In this document: one piece after another, positions 38,830 through 47,349 of the stretch | Position numbering within the stretch: position 1 is the first letter of the stretch | How the letters are laid out: every line of letters begins with the position of its first letter | Assembly: GCA_945860955.1 (NCBI GenBank) | Contig: CAMATH010000052.1 | Coordinates: 1 to 51,275, forward strand | DNA length: 51,275 bases | Source of the DNA: Planctomicrobium piriforme | GTDB taxonomy: Bacteria; Planctomycetota; Planctomycetia; Planctomycetales; Planctomycetaceae | Direction of reading: 5' to 3' | Program-made: the position numbers and the translations under genes | Notes under the pieces: model-generated | The model's database searches: none | Seen by the model: only the letters and a program-made list of their open reading frames with translations | Told to the model about the DNA's origin: nothing

Positions 38830-40113
38830 ATGCAATTTCCCCAGATGATGCGATTGCGGCAGACGTTTGACAATCCGAAGCTGGACGACATTCCCGCCGA
38901 GGTTGAACGTCAGTTGCGGTCGTTGTCGTTGGGCGAAAAGGTGCGGCCCGGACAGACGGTCGCGATCACCGTGGGGAGCCGGGGGATCGCGAACATCGCC
39001 ATCATCACCAAAGCGATCGTCGCGCACTTTCAACGGTTGAACGCGATTCCGTTCATCGTCCCCGCCATGGGTAGCCACGGTGGGGGAACCGCCGCCGGTC
39101 AACGGGCGATCGTCGAAGGCTACGGCGTCACCGAGGAGTACGTCGGGTGTGAAATTCGCGCCTCGATGGAGACCGTGATCGTCGACCAGACGCCGCAGGG
39201 GATTCCCGTTCACTTCGACAAGCACGCGTTGAGCGCCGACCACGTCGTCGTGGCGGGCCGGGTCAAGCCGCACACGAATTTTGTGGGAGAAATCGAAAGC
39301 GGCCTGCACAAGATGATGCTCATCGGCCTCGGCAAGCACGAAGGGGCGAAAATTTACCATCGGGCGATTCTCGATTACAGTTGGCTGGAGATCGTGACCG
39401 CGGTCGGCGAAAGCGTTCTCAAAAAATGCAAGGTGCTGTGTGGTCTTGGCATCGTGGAAAACGCGTTTGACGAAACCGCGTTGATCGCCGCTGTCCCCCC
39501 GGCCGAGTTTCTGCCACGCGAAAAGGAACTGCTCGCGAAGGCGAAGCAATGGATGCCCCGACTGCCGTTCAGCAAGGTGCATTTGCTGATTGTCGACGAG
39601 ATTGGCAAGAATCTCAGTGGAACGGGAATGGACACCAACGTGGTCGGCCGCAAATACATCGACCATCGCGCGACGGAAAAGGACTCGGTGTCGGTCCGCA
39701 CGATTTTTGTCCGCGGACTGACCGAAGCGACGCACGGCAATGCGTGTGGAATTGGAATCGCCGAATTCACCAATCGCCGGACCGCCGAAGCGATTGATCG
39801 GCGGATCACGTCGATCAACTCGATCACCGGGGGACACGCGCCGGCCGCCGCGATTCCGATTTTCTACGACACCGACCGCGAAGTTCTGTTCAACGCGTTC
39901 CCCACGATTGGCCTCACCGATCCCCCCGACGCCAAAGTGCTGCAGATTCCGAACACCCTGCAACTGGGAGAGGTTCTGGCGAGCCGGGCGTACCTGCCGG
40001 AAGTCAAAGAGCGGAGCGACCTCGAGATCGTGGAACCGCTCGCCGACATGCAGTTTGACGGCGATGGAAACCTGTTTCCCGTGTGTGCCAACGGCGGCGG
40101 CCCCGGGCATTGA
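38830..40113 (+). CDS. LarA-type DUF2088 protein (nickel-pincer-like family)
   Basis: 427 aa from ATG 38830. Upstream in-frame codons to 38638 are repeat sequence. The N-terminal Rossmann-like domain of the LarA/lactate racemase family is visible: VAITVGSRGIANIAIITKAI, MGSHGGGTAAGQRAIVEGYG and IPVHFDKHALSADHV. The metal or cofactor pocket candidates are His in RVKPHTNF, then SGLHKMMLIGLGKHEGAKIYH. In LarA, His and Lys residues bind a nickel pincer nucleotide. Whether it has a nickel cofactor or racemase activity here is unknown, and larB/larC/larE are not in the window. The DUF1080 gene follows 55 bp later. Confidence 0.83.
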   Translation: MQFPQMMRLRQTFDNPKLDDIPAEVERQLRSLSLGEKVRPGQTVAITVGSRGIANIAIITKAIVAHFQRLNAIPFIVPAMGSHGGGTAAGQRAIVEGYGVTEEYVGCEIRASMETVIVDQTPQGIPVHFDKHALSADHVVVAGRVKPHTNFVGEIESGLHKMMLIGLGKHEGAKIYHRAILDYSWLEIVTAVGESVLKKCKVLCGLGIVENAFDETALIAAVPPAEFLPREKELLAKAKQWMPRLPFSKVHLLIVDEIGKNLSGTGMDTNVVGRKYIDHRATEKDSVSVRTIFVRGLTEATHGNACGIGIAEFTNRRTAEAIDRRITSINSITGGHAPAAAIPIFYDTDREVLFNAFPTIGLTDPPDAKVLQIPNTLQLGEVLASRAYLPEVKERSDLEIVEPLADMQFDGDGNLFPVCANGGGPGH

Positions 40114-40168
40114 TCTGTCGGATTCCAGTCGCGCTCTCACTTTGAATTCTCACAACCCAGGTCTGACC

Positions 40169-40972
40169 ATGCTCGTTTCCCGCCGGCTGCTTGTTGTCGC
40201 GTTCCTCCTCGGCTGCTTCCCGTTCTGCCAAAGTCCGTCGTCAGCCGATGATGATGGAAAAGAGTGGCGGAGCCTGTTCAACGGGAAGGATCTCACCGGC
40301 TGGACACCGAAGATTCGAGGAGAAAAGCTGGGAGACAACTACGGCGAGACGTTTCGGGTCGAAGACGGCGTGCTGAAAGTCGCCTACAACAAGGACAAAT
40401 ATCCGCAGTTCGGCGACAAATTCGGACACCTGTTCTACAACGAGAAATTCTCGCACTACCGGTTGCGGCTGGAATACCGATTCACGGGGGACCAGTGTGC
40501 CGGCGGCCCCGGCTGGGCGCTCCGTAACAGCGGAGTGATGGTTCATGGCGAAGATCCGGCGACGATGTCGGTCGATCAGGATTTCCCGGCGTCGATCGAG
40601 GTCCAATTGTTGGGTGGCCCCGGCAAGGGGGACCGTCCGACCGCCAACCTCTGCACCCCGGGGACGAACGTTGAGATGGATGGCAAGCTCTTCACGCCGC
40701 ACTGTATCAGCTCTAAGTCCAAGACCTACCACGGCGACCAATGGGTCACGGTCGAGATCGAAGTTCGCGGCGACGCGGTGATTCGCCACATCATCGACGG
40801 CAAAGTCGTGCTCGAATACCAAAAGCCCCAACTCGACGAACGCGATGCCCACGCCAAGGAACTGATCGCGAAACGCAAGGGAGATCTGCTGCTGAAAGAG
40901 GGAACGATTTCCCTGCAGTCCGAGAGCCATCCGGTGGAGTTTCGCAAGGTGGAGATTCAGGTTTTGAAGTGA
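40169..40972 (+). CDS. DUF1080-family secreted protein (3-keto-disaccharide hydrolase-like)
   Basis: 267 aa from ATG 40169. A signal peptide (MLVSRRLLVVAFLLGCFPFC) is followed by the DUF1080 opening WRSLFNGKDLTGWTPK (residues 33-48), then LRLEYRFTGDQC, NSGVMVHGEDP, SIEVQLLGGPGKGD and the closing ISLQSESHPVEFRKVEI. Members are concanavalin-like sandwich proteins, some acting on 3-keto-disaccharides, and are very numerous in planctomycetes. Substrate unknown. It starts 55 bp downstream of the LarA-like gene, so they may share a transcript. Periplasmic or surface location is expected. Confidence 0.92.
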   Translation: MLVSRRLLVVAFLLGCFPFCQSPSSADDDGKEWRSLFNGKDLTGWTPKIRGEKLGDNYGETFRVEDGVLKVAYNKDKYPQFGDKFGHLFYNEKFSHYRLRLEYRFTGDQCAGGPGWALRNSGVMVHGEDPATMSVDQDFPASIEVQLLGGPGKGDRPTANLCTPGTNVEMDGKLFTPHCISSKSKTYHGDQWVTVEIEVRGDAVIRHIIDGKVVLEYQKPQLDERDAHAKELIAKRKGDLLLKEGTISLQSESHPVEFRKVEIQVLK

Positions 40973-41683
40973 TTTCCGACGAAAGGCGGCGGAAAGTGCG
41001 ACATCGAATTCCGTGATGCGCGTCGACCCTGTAGGGGTTTTATATACTCCGCGCGGCGGATAACGCGACATTGGACCCGAGCGGGACGGCGTCTGCAGCG
41101 GGTGGATGGGGTCTTGAGCAAGCCGGATGTCGGCTGGTGTTGGCGACGGCCCCATCCGCCTTGAGCGGATGGGGAGAAAGATCGATGGCTAGCCCAAAAC
41201 CACATTGCGCGGTCCAGACCCCATCCACCTTGTGTGGATTGGTGAATCAGATCTTCGCTCTGTCTGCCAGGCACGAGGTCGGTAACCAAGTCAACGGGTG
41301 GCACCGGCGATGTCGTACTTTTTTTACGAGACATGAATGCGTCCCGCGTTCCCTGCGACGATTGGCGACTAATCGCTTTGCGATCCGAACGGGTTTCGTT
41401 TGACGCTGCTCTTGTCTGACAGAGCGAGGATCTCATTCACCAATCCACACGAGGTGGATGGGGTCTTGCTCAAGGGTGGGGGTGTTTTCTAGCTGCCGAT
41501 CTCATTCACCATCCGGGCGAGCCGGATGGGGTCTGGGAACGCGAAACGTCTCTCTTGACACTGCGTGGAGTATAGCAAAGCCCAGGGGGGGGGCGAGCGA
41601 AGCGAGACCTACCCTGCGTCACGCTGCGAACCGTTTTCTACCCTGAAAGGGTTCCATCTGGGGCGAACGCGTGAATCGAACCA
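40973..41683. repeat. 0.7 kb gene-free stretch with inverted and clustered repeats
   Basis: Built from GGATGGGG/CCCCATCC elements: a 48-base inverted pair (41217-41264 with 41418-41465, 45 of 48 matching) separated by 153 bases; a hairpin CCCCATCCGC..GCGGATGGGG (41150-41174); and further GGATGGGGTC copies near 41104 and 41526. CTGAAAGGGTTCCAT (41642-41656) is shared with 22977-22996. A TATACTCCGCGCG/GGAGTATA word appears twice (about 41038 and 41568). Coding frames across it are repeat translations, not genes. Confidence 0.7.
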
Positions 41684-42697
41684 TTAATGGTTCATGGATT
41701 TCCCCCCCAGCTCCAGCACATACGCAACCAGATCCCAAATCGTCTCCGGTTCAGTCCAGAGCGTCGCGCGAAACGATGGCATCGGCGTGCCATTGATTCC
41801 ACCAAGAATTCGCCGATAGACATCCAGCGGTTCGCTGCCCCCTTTGAGCCGACCTGTCGTCAGGTCGGCGGCACGGACCGAAAATCCCCAATAATCTTTG
41901 AGGCCTCCGCGCAGGTTTTCGGCGGTCTGGCCCTTCCCATCCTCGCCATGGCATTTCGCGCATCCCCGTGCCGCGAACGCAGCCTTGCCTCGCGCCACCG
42001 ATTCCGCCGTGAATTCTGGCTGCGGACTGAGAGGTTGAACCACCAGTCCCTCGGCTTCTTTCCACGTCGTCAAAATCTCGGCGGTGATATCGTCAACCAC
42101 CTGCGGCGTTAACGTGTCGCCATTGTCGACCGCCATCACAAGCTGGCGTTCCAATTCCCCGCGTCGCGACAACAGGATCACGTAGTCGACCAGGGCGTCG
42201 ATTTCAGCGGCGGGACGGCGACCGAATGCCGGCATCATGCTGCCTGGCAGCCCCCGTTCGATGGTTCTTCGGATATCGGCGCGGAGCGGCTTGGCCCCAT
42301 ACGGAGTCGACTGAAACTTGAACACCCCCCGGCGGAAGTCGCGGGCCTGCGGATCGAGCAAATCTCCGATCAGTCCCACACCGTCGCCACTGATCCCATG
42401 ACAGGGCGAACAGGAGAGGTTGTACCACTGGGCTGCCGTCGAAAATGACAACGCGTCGCGATCTGGTTCCCCGAGCAATTGGGGCGATTCAGGAGTGCCG
42501 CAATTCGCGTCGACAATTTCTGCGACCGTGATCCTCTGCTCCGTGGGGAGACTCTCGGCATCGCCGCTGATGCGAAACGCGGGAGCGGGCGGAGGGGGAG
42601 GCGTCGGTACCGCCAGCCAATTGCAGCCGGACAGACAGAGACCAATCGCCAGCGCGCCGAGTGCCGCCAGTCCCCCGGCTGTTCGCATGCACGTCAT
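41684..42697 (-). CDS. Di-haem c-type cytochrome lipoprotein
   Basis: 337 aa from ATG 42697 (MTCMRTAGG); ATG 42688 is equally possible. A lipoprotein signal ends LCLSGC (Cys25). A Pro-rich linker PTPPPPPAPAF follows. Haem motif 1 is CSPCH (96-100) and haem motif 2 is CAKCH (246-250). Candidate axial methionines are in PGSMMPAFG (about residues 150-160) and GTPMPSF (near the end). Between the domains is a helical stretch (LSRRGELERQLVMAVDNGDT). It is likely an electron carrier on the outer face of the inner membrane. No partner oxidase is coded nearby. The stop nearly touches the downstream repeat. Confidence 0.9.
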   Translation of the reverse strand: MTCMRTAGGLAALGALAIGLCLSGCNWLAVPTPPPPPAPAFRISGDAESLPTEQRITVAEIVDANCGTPESPQLLGEPDRDALSFSTAAQWYNLSCSPCHGISGDGVGLIGDLLDPQARDFRRGVFKFQSTPYGAKPLRADIRRTIERGLPGSMMPAFGRRPAAEIDALVDYVILLSRRGELERQLVMAVDNGDTLTPQVVDDITAEILTTWKEAEGLVVQPLSPQPEFTAESVARGKAAFAARGCAKCHGEDGKGQTAENLRGGLKDYWGFSVRAADLTTGRLKGGSEPLDVYRRILGGINGTPMPSFRATLWTEPETIWDLVAYVLELGGKSMNH

Positions 42698-42781
42698 GCT
42701 GCACGTCCCACATGTTGAATCGGTCGCGTCCCGCAACTCCAATCTCCGCCCGGTGATCCTACCAACCTCGCGGCTTTCGTC

Positions 42782-44056
42782 TCAATCCGCCGACGATCTT
42801 TCCGCACTCCGGTCCCGACGCCCGCCCCCCATCCACCATCCCACCACCTGAAAGCTCATCATCAAGGCGACCACTCCCGCCGCCATGTAGTACGGCACCC
42901 GATGTCCCATCCACGTCCCCATCAATCCCCCGACGATTGTCCCCACCGCCATCCCCCCGGCCAGGGTCGCTTCATGAATCCCGGCGGCCAACGCGCGACG
43001 TTCGGTCGAACTCCCCGCCGTGCTGTAGTAAAGGCCGGCGAAGTAATTGAACCCGACCAGTTGCCCCAGCAGTGCCAGACCCAGCATCAGCACGGTTCCC
43101 GAATTCGCGGAGGCGATCACCACCAATCCCACTGCTCCCAGTGCCTGCGAGGTCAACGCGGCACTCAGCCGGTAATGCCAGAACTGCGACACGTGCATCA
43201 CCAGATACGTCGCGATGATGATCACCCGCCACCCCGCCATCAGTTTCCCCTGCTGGTCGGACGTGACGTCGATCGCGACTGCCAGGTCCGAAAGTAGGTG
43301 AACCACCATGCTTCCGCCGAACATGCCCCCCAGGTTCGCGAACCACCCCAGCCGTTTGAAGACGGCGGCCCGTTCCTGATTGGCAAGATGCGCGACGGTC
43401 GCGGCGACCGGCTCGCGTTCCAGTCGGGCGACCTGGCTCGCCGCCACGGAGGCGAGAATGAAGTTGACCACCGCAACGCGGAACGCCACCAGAAACGCCA
43501 CGTCGGCCCCGAAGGAGAACAGCGAGCCGCCGGTCAACTGCCCCGCCATCATTCCCAGGTTCCACGCGACGCAGAACAGGATCAACCGCCGACTGACACC
43601 GGCGCTGTTCGTGTGTGCGTCGGCCTCGCCTCGATTCAGCCAACCGATCAAGGGGGGATACAGGCAACCGAGTCCGAATCCCAGACTGGCATAAGCGGCG
43701 ACAAACCCCGAGCCTTTGGGATCAAGCTGTGAACAGGCGGCAATACTCGCGAGCAGCGTCGCGGTGCCCCCCAGAAACACACCCCGACCATCGAACCGCT
43801 GCGAAAGCCAACCTCCCAGAAGGCTCGCGATCGCCGCCGAAAACGAGACGCCCGCTCCCAGAATCCCCAGGTAATGCGGCTCGGCACCCGCTTCGGCCAA
43901 GCGGCGCGAAACGGTGAACATCACGATGAACGCGCAAAAATCGGTGCAGACACAAACGAGATACAGCAACCCCCGCAACCGCGCGCGATCCCGTGCGGCA
44001 CGAGATGTGGGCTTGGAGAACGCGGGATTCGACGAATGCAATTCCGACAGCGGCAC
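42782..44056 (-). CDS. MFS-family transporter
   Basis: 424 aa from GTG 44056; start uncertain, since the frame is open through the terminator of the upstream gene to 44164 and no ATG lies nearer. The twelve-helix layout is clear, beginning LRGLLYLVCVCTDFCAFIVMF. The loop after helix 2 (GGWLSQRFDGRGVFLGG) resembles the MFS signature G-x3-D-R-x-G-R-[RK]. A central charged loop (about residues 225-250, RLEREPVAATVAHLANQERA) divides two six-helix halves. The C-terminus is Arg-rich. Substrate unknown; no adjacent gene suggests one. The next gene downstream on the same strand, the di-haem cytochrome, begins 84 bp away. Confidence 0.82.
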   Translation of the reverse strand: MPLSELHSSNPAFSKPTSRAARDRARLRGLLYLVCVCTDFCAFIVMFTVSRRLAEAGAEPHYLGILGAGVSFSAAIASLLGGWLSQRFDGRGVFLGGTATLLASIAACSQLDPKGSGFVAAYASLGFGLGCLYPPLIGWLNRGEADAHTNSAGVSRRLILFCVAWNLGMMAGQLTGGSLFSFGADVAFLVAFRVAVVNFILASVAASQVARLEREPVAATVAHLANQERAAVFKRLGWFANLGGMFGGSMVVHLLSDLAVAIDVTSDQQGKLMAGWRVIIIATYLVMHVSQFWHYRLSAALTSQALGAVGLVVIASANSGTVLMLGLALLGQLVGFNYFAGLYYSTAGSSTERRALAAGIHEATLAGGMAVGTIVGGLMGTWMGHRVPYYMAAGVVALMMSFQVVGWWMGGGRRDRSAERSSAD

Positions 44057-44087
44057 AGACGCGAGTTTCTTGGGGAAAGATGGTCGG

Positions 44088-44130
44088 GGAAAAAAACAAG
44101 CCCGGCCGACTGTGCGGACAGTCGGCCGGG
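44088..44130 (-). terminator. Rho-independent terminator of the 44639 gene
   Basis: A perfect 13-base stem (44101-44113 with 44118-44130) around a four-base loop, GC-rich (CCCGGCCGACTGT). On the minus strand it is followed by a run of seven T. It lies 48 bp after the stop of the Cys-rich protein gene, in the right place for it, and overlaps the open upstream part of the MFS frame. Confidence 0.85.
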
Positions 44131-44177
44131 TTGAGATCATCCGTTCCAGGGATGGCACCAACACACAGACGCAACGG

Positions 44178-44639
44178 TTACCGGTCGTAGTCGACCATCA
44201 CCACACCACGGTGCGACCGAATGTCGACCGCGTATTTTCCAAAGTCATACCGAACGTGGGCACCGTTTCGACGGCAGGTCACTTTCGGCGGGCAGACGCT
44301 GCACGGGGGGACACAAATCTGCACCGCGACACATTTCGGGGTGTCGCACGGATTGCAACGGTCTTCCCGCCAGCACGGATCCTGAACCATTACCACCATG
44401 GGAACCGCACAGGGATGAATCTTGCGTTCATCGCGGTACTTTACGCAATGGTAGAGCGGAACCACACAGGTCGCGACAGGGACCGGGTCGGCTCCTGGAA
44501 TCAACTCTCCTTCGATCGCAGGGGGAACATAAGCTTCACCCTGGGCGTACTGGACGGGAACGAGACGGGGGCCACCCGCGAACGCCGTCGACGCCACGAC
44601 CGCCAGACCACAAACCGCAGACACAATCAACTGACGCAT
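44178..44639 (-). CDS. Cys-rich secreted protein
   Basis: 153 aa. ATG 44639 has GGAGGAAG upstream, a strong ribosome-binding site. ATGs at 44723 and near 44700 are not needed. A signal peptide (MRQLIVSAVCGLAVVASTAFA) is followed by a mature part with eleven cysteines, clustered as PCWREDRCNPCDTPKCV (88-104) and ICVPPCSVCPPKVTC (108-122), suggesting several disulfides or a metal site. It ends VRYDFGKYAVDIRSHRGVVMVDYDR, a strand-like stretch. No domain name recognised. It has its own terminator at 44088-44130 and is divergent from the haem-motif lipoprotein gene; the 396 bp between the two holds no further gene. Confidence 0.75.
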   Translation of the reverse strand: MRQLIVSAVCGLAVVASTAFAGGPRLVPVQYAQGEAYVPPAIEGELIPGADPVPVATCVVPLYHCVKYRDERKIHPCAVPMVVMVQDPCWREDRCNPCDTPKCVAVQICVPPCSVCPPKVTCRRNGAHVRYDFGKYAVDIRSHRGVVMVDYDR

Positions 44640-45035
44640 GGGATTCTTCTTCCTCCGTTGAACCACTGAATCGCCGCCCCACAATCCAATGTACTTCATG
44701 AAACCGACCATGTTGGACGACACAGGTCATTTTATCCATTTGCTGGTGGTCAAGTACAGCGTCTTTTCTGGTCGGGAGCGATGGGGCAAATGGGATGTCG
44801 GGGCAATCTGGAAACTTCGGCGGAATTGAACATTGAATCTCGCCGTTCCTCCCGACATAATTGGAACAACCGCATACGGTTACGAGGCATGCCGGAAGAC
44901 TACAGAGCCTTTCGGGTGATCTGGTTCCCATCTCACTGCTGGTGGAATGTGATAACTCCCGCTGCCGACCGGACATTCCTGGTACGTCCGGTCCCGTCCC
45001 CAGACCAATGGGCGCATTCGTGTCGGTCCCTTCGA

Positions 45036-46145
45036 TTGGAGCGATTTTGGGCGGGCCTGACTGCGGTGCTTCTGGTCGTTTCTGCCGCCGGTTGCGGTCC
45101 GTCCGATCCAAAGCCGACAGATCCAGAGAATGCCGGGGCAACGGCTACCACCGAGTCCAAGCCCGAGTCAGCCTCCGGAACCCCGTCGCCCAAAGGAAAG
45201 AAGAAGGGGACCAAAAAAAAATCGGAAGCTCATGTTGGCGAGATTCCCAAAGACGCCTGGCCCGAGATCTGGTTCGACAACCCCTCGGGTGTCGCCTCGG
45301 AAACGGGCAACGCGAAGAGTGTCGCCGTGAATGCGAATCCGGGAACTGATTCGGGTTCAACCGAATCGAAAGGTACTTCAACGGAGAAAACGGCTGTTGC
45401 GGAAACCCCCGCAAAAAATGCCGGAGCTTCCCCCTCCGCCTCCTCTGGTTCCAACTGGACCACGCTGTTGTCGGCCGATTCATTCCTCGACGAGACCAAG
45501 GCGATCCGGTCGAGTTTGAACGCCAAGATGCAAAGCGTCGGTCAGTTCAACGGTGCGTTTCGCGACATTCAGGTCGATGCCACCGTTCTCGCGGCTCTCG
45601 CACAGATTGCACCTGAATACCCCGACGCCCCCTCCTGGACGAAAAACGCGCCGGCGGTACGGGATGTCGCCTCCGAGATGTCACGAGAAGCGAGTTCCGT
45701 CGGTGACAAGTTTTTCACCCCCACCAAAGGGGCGTTTGACAAGCTGGAAACGCTTATGTCGGGCAGCGTTCCTCCTGGGGTGGGTGAATCTCCCGCCAAG
45801 ATGGCTTTCAGCTCGTTCGCCTCCCGTCTCCCCCTGATGACGCGTTTCGAAAGGGCGCGAGTATTTCTGAAATCCAACGTGAATACCGCCGATATTCTCA
45901 AGAAGGAGTCGAACCGTGTGGTCCGCGAAGCGGGAATCCTGGCGGCACTTTCCGAAATGATCCTGGTCGGTGGATATGACAGCTCCGACGACGAACTCTA
46001 TCAGACGTTGGTCGGGGGAGTGCGGGACGGGGCGTTGAAAGTCGCCGCCGCGGCGCGCGACCAGGATTTCCCTGCGTACACGGCGGCGCTGGATACCGTG
46101 TACAAGTCCTGTACGAAGTGCCATTCCGAATTCAAAAACAACTAG
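45036..46145 (+). CDS. Lipoprotein with C-terminal CxxCH haem-binding motif
   Basis: 369 aa if TTG 45036 is the start. ATG 44889 in the same frame gives a longer, non-signal-like N-terminus, and no ribosome-binding site decides. The signal (ERFWAGLTAVLLVVSAAGC) is a good lipoprotein signal. A Ser/Thr/Lys/Pro-rich linker with KKKGTKKKSE follows to about residue 140. The remainder is helical and ends with CTKCHSEFKNN, a CxxCH motif (Cys359 to His363) near the very end. The layout, a four-helix region with CxxCH at the C-terminus, recalls class II cytochromes c (cytochrome c' family), where the haem site is also C-terminal. That is an inference from layout. It lies 30 bp before the protease gene. 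Confidence 0.7.
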   Translation: MERFWAGLTAVLLVVSAAGCGPSDPKPTDPENAGATATTESKPESASGTPSPKGKKKGTKKKSEAHVGEIPKDAWPEIWFDNPSGVASETGNAKSVAVNANPGTDSGSTESKGTSTEKTAVAETPAKNAGASPSASSGSNWTTLLSADSFLDETKAIRSSLNAKMQSVGQFNGAFRDIQVDATVLAALAQIAPEYPDAPSWTKNAPAVRDVASEMSREASSVGDKFFTPTKGAFDKLETLMSGSVPPGVGESPAKMAFSSFASRLPLMTRFERARVFLKSNVNTADILKKESNRVVREAGILAALSEMILVGGYDSSDDELYQTLVGGVRDGALKVAAAARDQDFPAYTAALDTVYKSCTKCHSEFKNN

Positions 46146-46175
46146 GCCGGTCGACTGACCGTCGCGAGACCTCTC

Positions 46176-47144
46176 ATGCTGCGAAACATCGGACTCTGTT
46201 CGACACTGGTTACCTTTGCCCTGGCGTTCGGCTTCACTGGCCGATCGACCGCCGACGTCATTGAACTCAAGACCGGCCAGAAGATCGAAGGGGATGTTCT
46301 GAAAGAGACGGGAACCGAACTTGTCGTCGACATTGGCGTGGACGTCGTCAAGATTCCCGTCGCTCAAATCAAGTCGCGCGAGGCGGGCAAAGGGGCGACC
46401 GCAGTCAAAACGACAACCGAAAAGAAGGACATCTTCAGCACCGCCGACCTTCCTGTACGAACCGTGAAGGAACTTGCCGAGAAGTTTGGCGAAGGGGTGG
46501 TGCTGGTGCAGACACCCAGCGGATTGGGCTCAGGCTTCATCCTGGACGAACGTGGCTTCTGCGTGACGAACTACCACGTGGTCGAACAAGAGACACGCAT
46601 CGCGACCACGATCTTTCAAAAGAACGAGGCGGGCGAATTCGTCCGCCGGCGAATCGACGACGTGGCGATCATCGCCCTCAACCCGTTCTTCGACCTGGCG
46701 CTGCTGCAAATTCCCGTGCAAAAGGACTTCAAGTTCCAGATCACCTACCTCGCGAAAGACAACGAACTCCGGGAAGGGGACGACTGCTTCGCCATTGGAA
46801 ACCCACTGGGGCTGGAACGCTCGGTTTCGCAGGGAATCGTCAGCACCCGCAACCGCAACTTCAGCGGGATCACCTTCATCCAGACGACCACCCAAATCAA
46901 CCCCGGCAACAGCGGCGGCCCCTTGTTCAATCTTCGGGGAGAGGTGATTGGCGTGACCAGCATGAAACTGCTCGCCAGTGAAGGGCTCGGTTTCGCGATT
47001 CCCATCGCGTACGTCAAACACTTCCTCGAAAATCGCGAAGCGTTCGCCTACGACAAAAACAACCCCAACACCGGCTTCCGTTATCTCGAAGCGCCCCGCC
47101 GGCGCACCTTCAAAGCCCCCCCGGTTCCGACAACCGCCCCGTAG
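46176..47144 (+). CDS. Trypsin-like serine protease (HtrA-related, no PDZ)
   Basis: 322 aa. A signal peptide of about 26 residues ([20 protein letters not shown]) is followed by a small beta-barrel-like stretch ([20 protein letters not shown], residues 28-47, like the Sm/SH3 leaders seen in planctomycete proteins). The protease domain begins near residue 95. The catalytic triad is His134 (TNYHVV), Asp173 (FFDLALL) and Ser246 ([10 protein letters not shown]). There is no PDZ domain after it, unlike DegP/DegQ; the tail is short and Pro-rich. It likely acts in the periplasm in protein quality control. The spacing of 30 bp after the haem-motif lipoprotein suggests co-transcription. Confidence 0.92.
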   Translation: MLRNIGLCSTLVTFALAFGFTGRSTADVIELKTGQKIEGDVLKETGTELVVDIGVDVVKIPVAQIKSREAGKGATAVKTTTEKKDIFSTADLPVRTVKELAEKFGEGVVLVQTPSGLGSGFILDERGFCVTNYHVVEQETRIATTIFQKNEAGEFVRRRIDDVAIIALNPFFDLALLQIPVQKDFKFQITYLAKDNELREGDDCFAIGNPLGLERSVSQGIVSTRNRNFSGITFIQTTTQINPGNSGGPLFNLRGEVIGVTSMKLLASEGLGFAIPIAYVKHFLENREAFAYDKNNPNTGFRYLEAPRRRTFKAPPVPTTAP

Positions 47145-47190
47145 CAGTAGCCGTCGGCCGTCCAGGGAACCCCGTCGTCGGCAAGAGACC

Positions 47191-47213
47191 GTAGCGTGGT
47201 TTTTAATCCACGC
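47191..47213. repeat. Short palindromic repeat GTAGCGTGG..CCACGC, copy 2
   Basis: Matches 4049-4071 with the arms GTAGCGTGG and TCCACGC kept. In the same gap a degenerate GCCGCGCCCGTCAGGAAG-family pair (47239-47260 with 47271-47292) forms an inverted repeat. Confidence 0.6.
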
Positions 47214-47349
47214 GGAAGAACTCGCGACCCTTCTGCGGAGCCGCGCCGGTCAGAAAGCGGTAATCTGTGCCCGCTTCCTGACGGGCACGGCTCTGGTAAA
47301 ACGTCGGGGAATCATCCGAACAACGTCGTGATTTTCGCTGGAGTCCGCA

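Noticed and set aside
41071-41403. A 110-codon open frame in the 40973-41683 gap
   Set aside because: It is a translation of the GGATGGGG-type repeat cluster with no codon pattern of a gene.
44088-44130. Reading the hairpin as part of the MFS transporter gene
   Set aside because: The frame does stay open through it, but the stem with its T run is a typical terminator for the upstream gene, so a start below it was chosen.
44700-44760. Promoter for the Cys-rich protein (minus-strand TTGACC followed by TAAAAT)
   Set aside because: The spacing is only about 13 bases, too short for a normal promoter.
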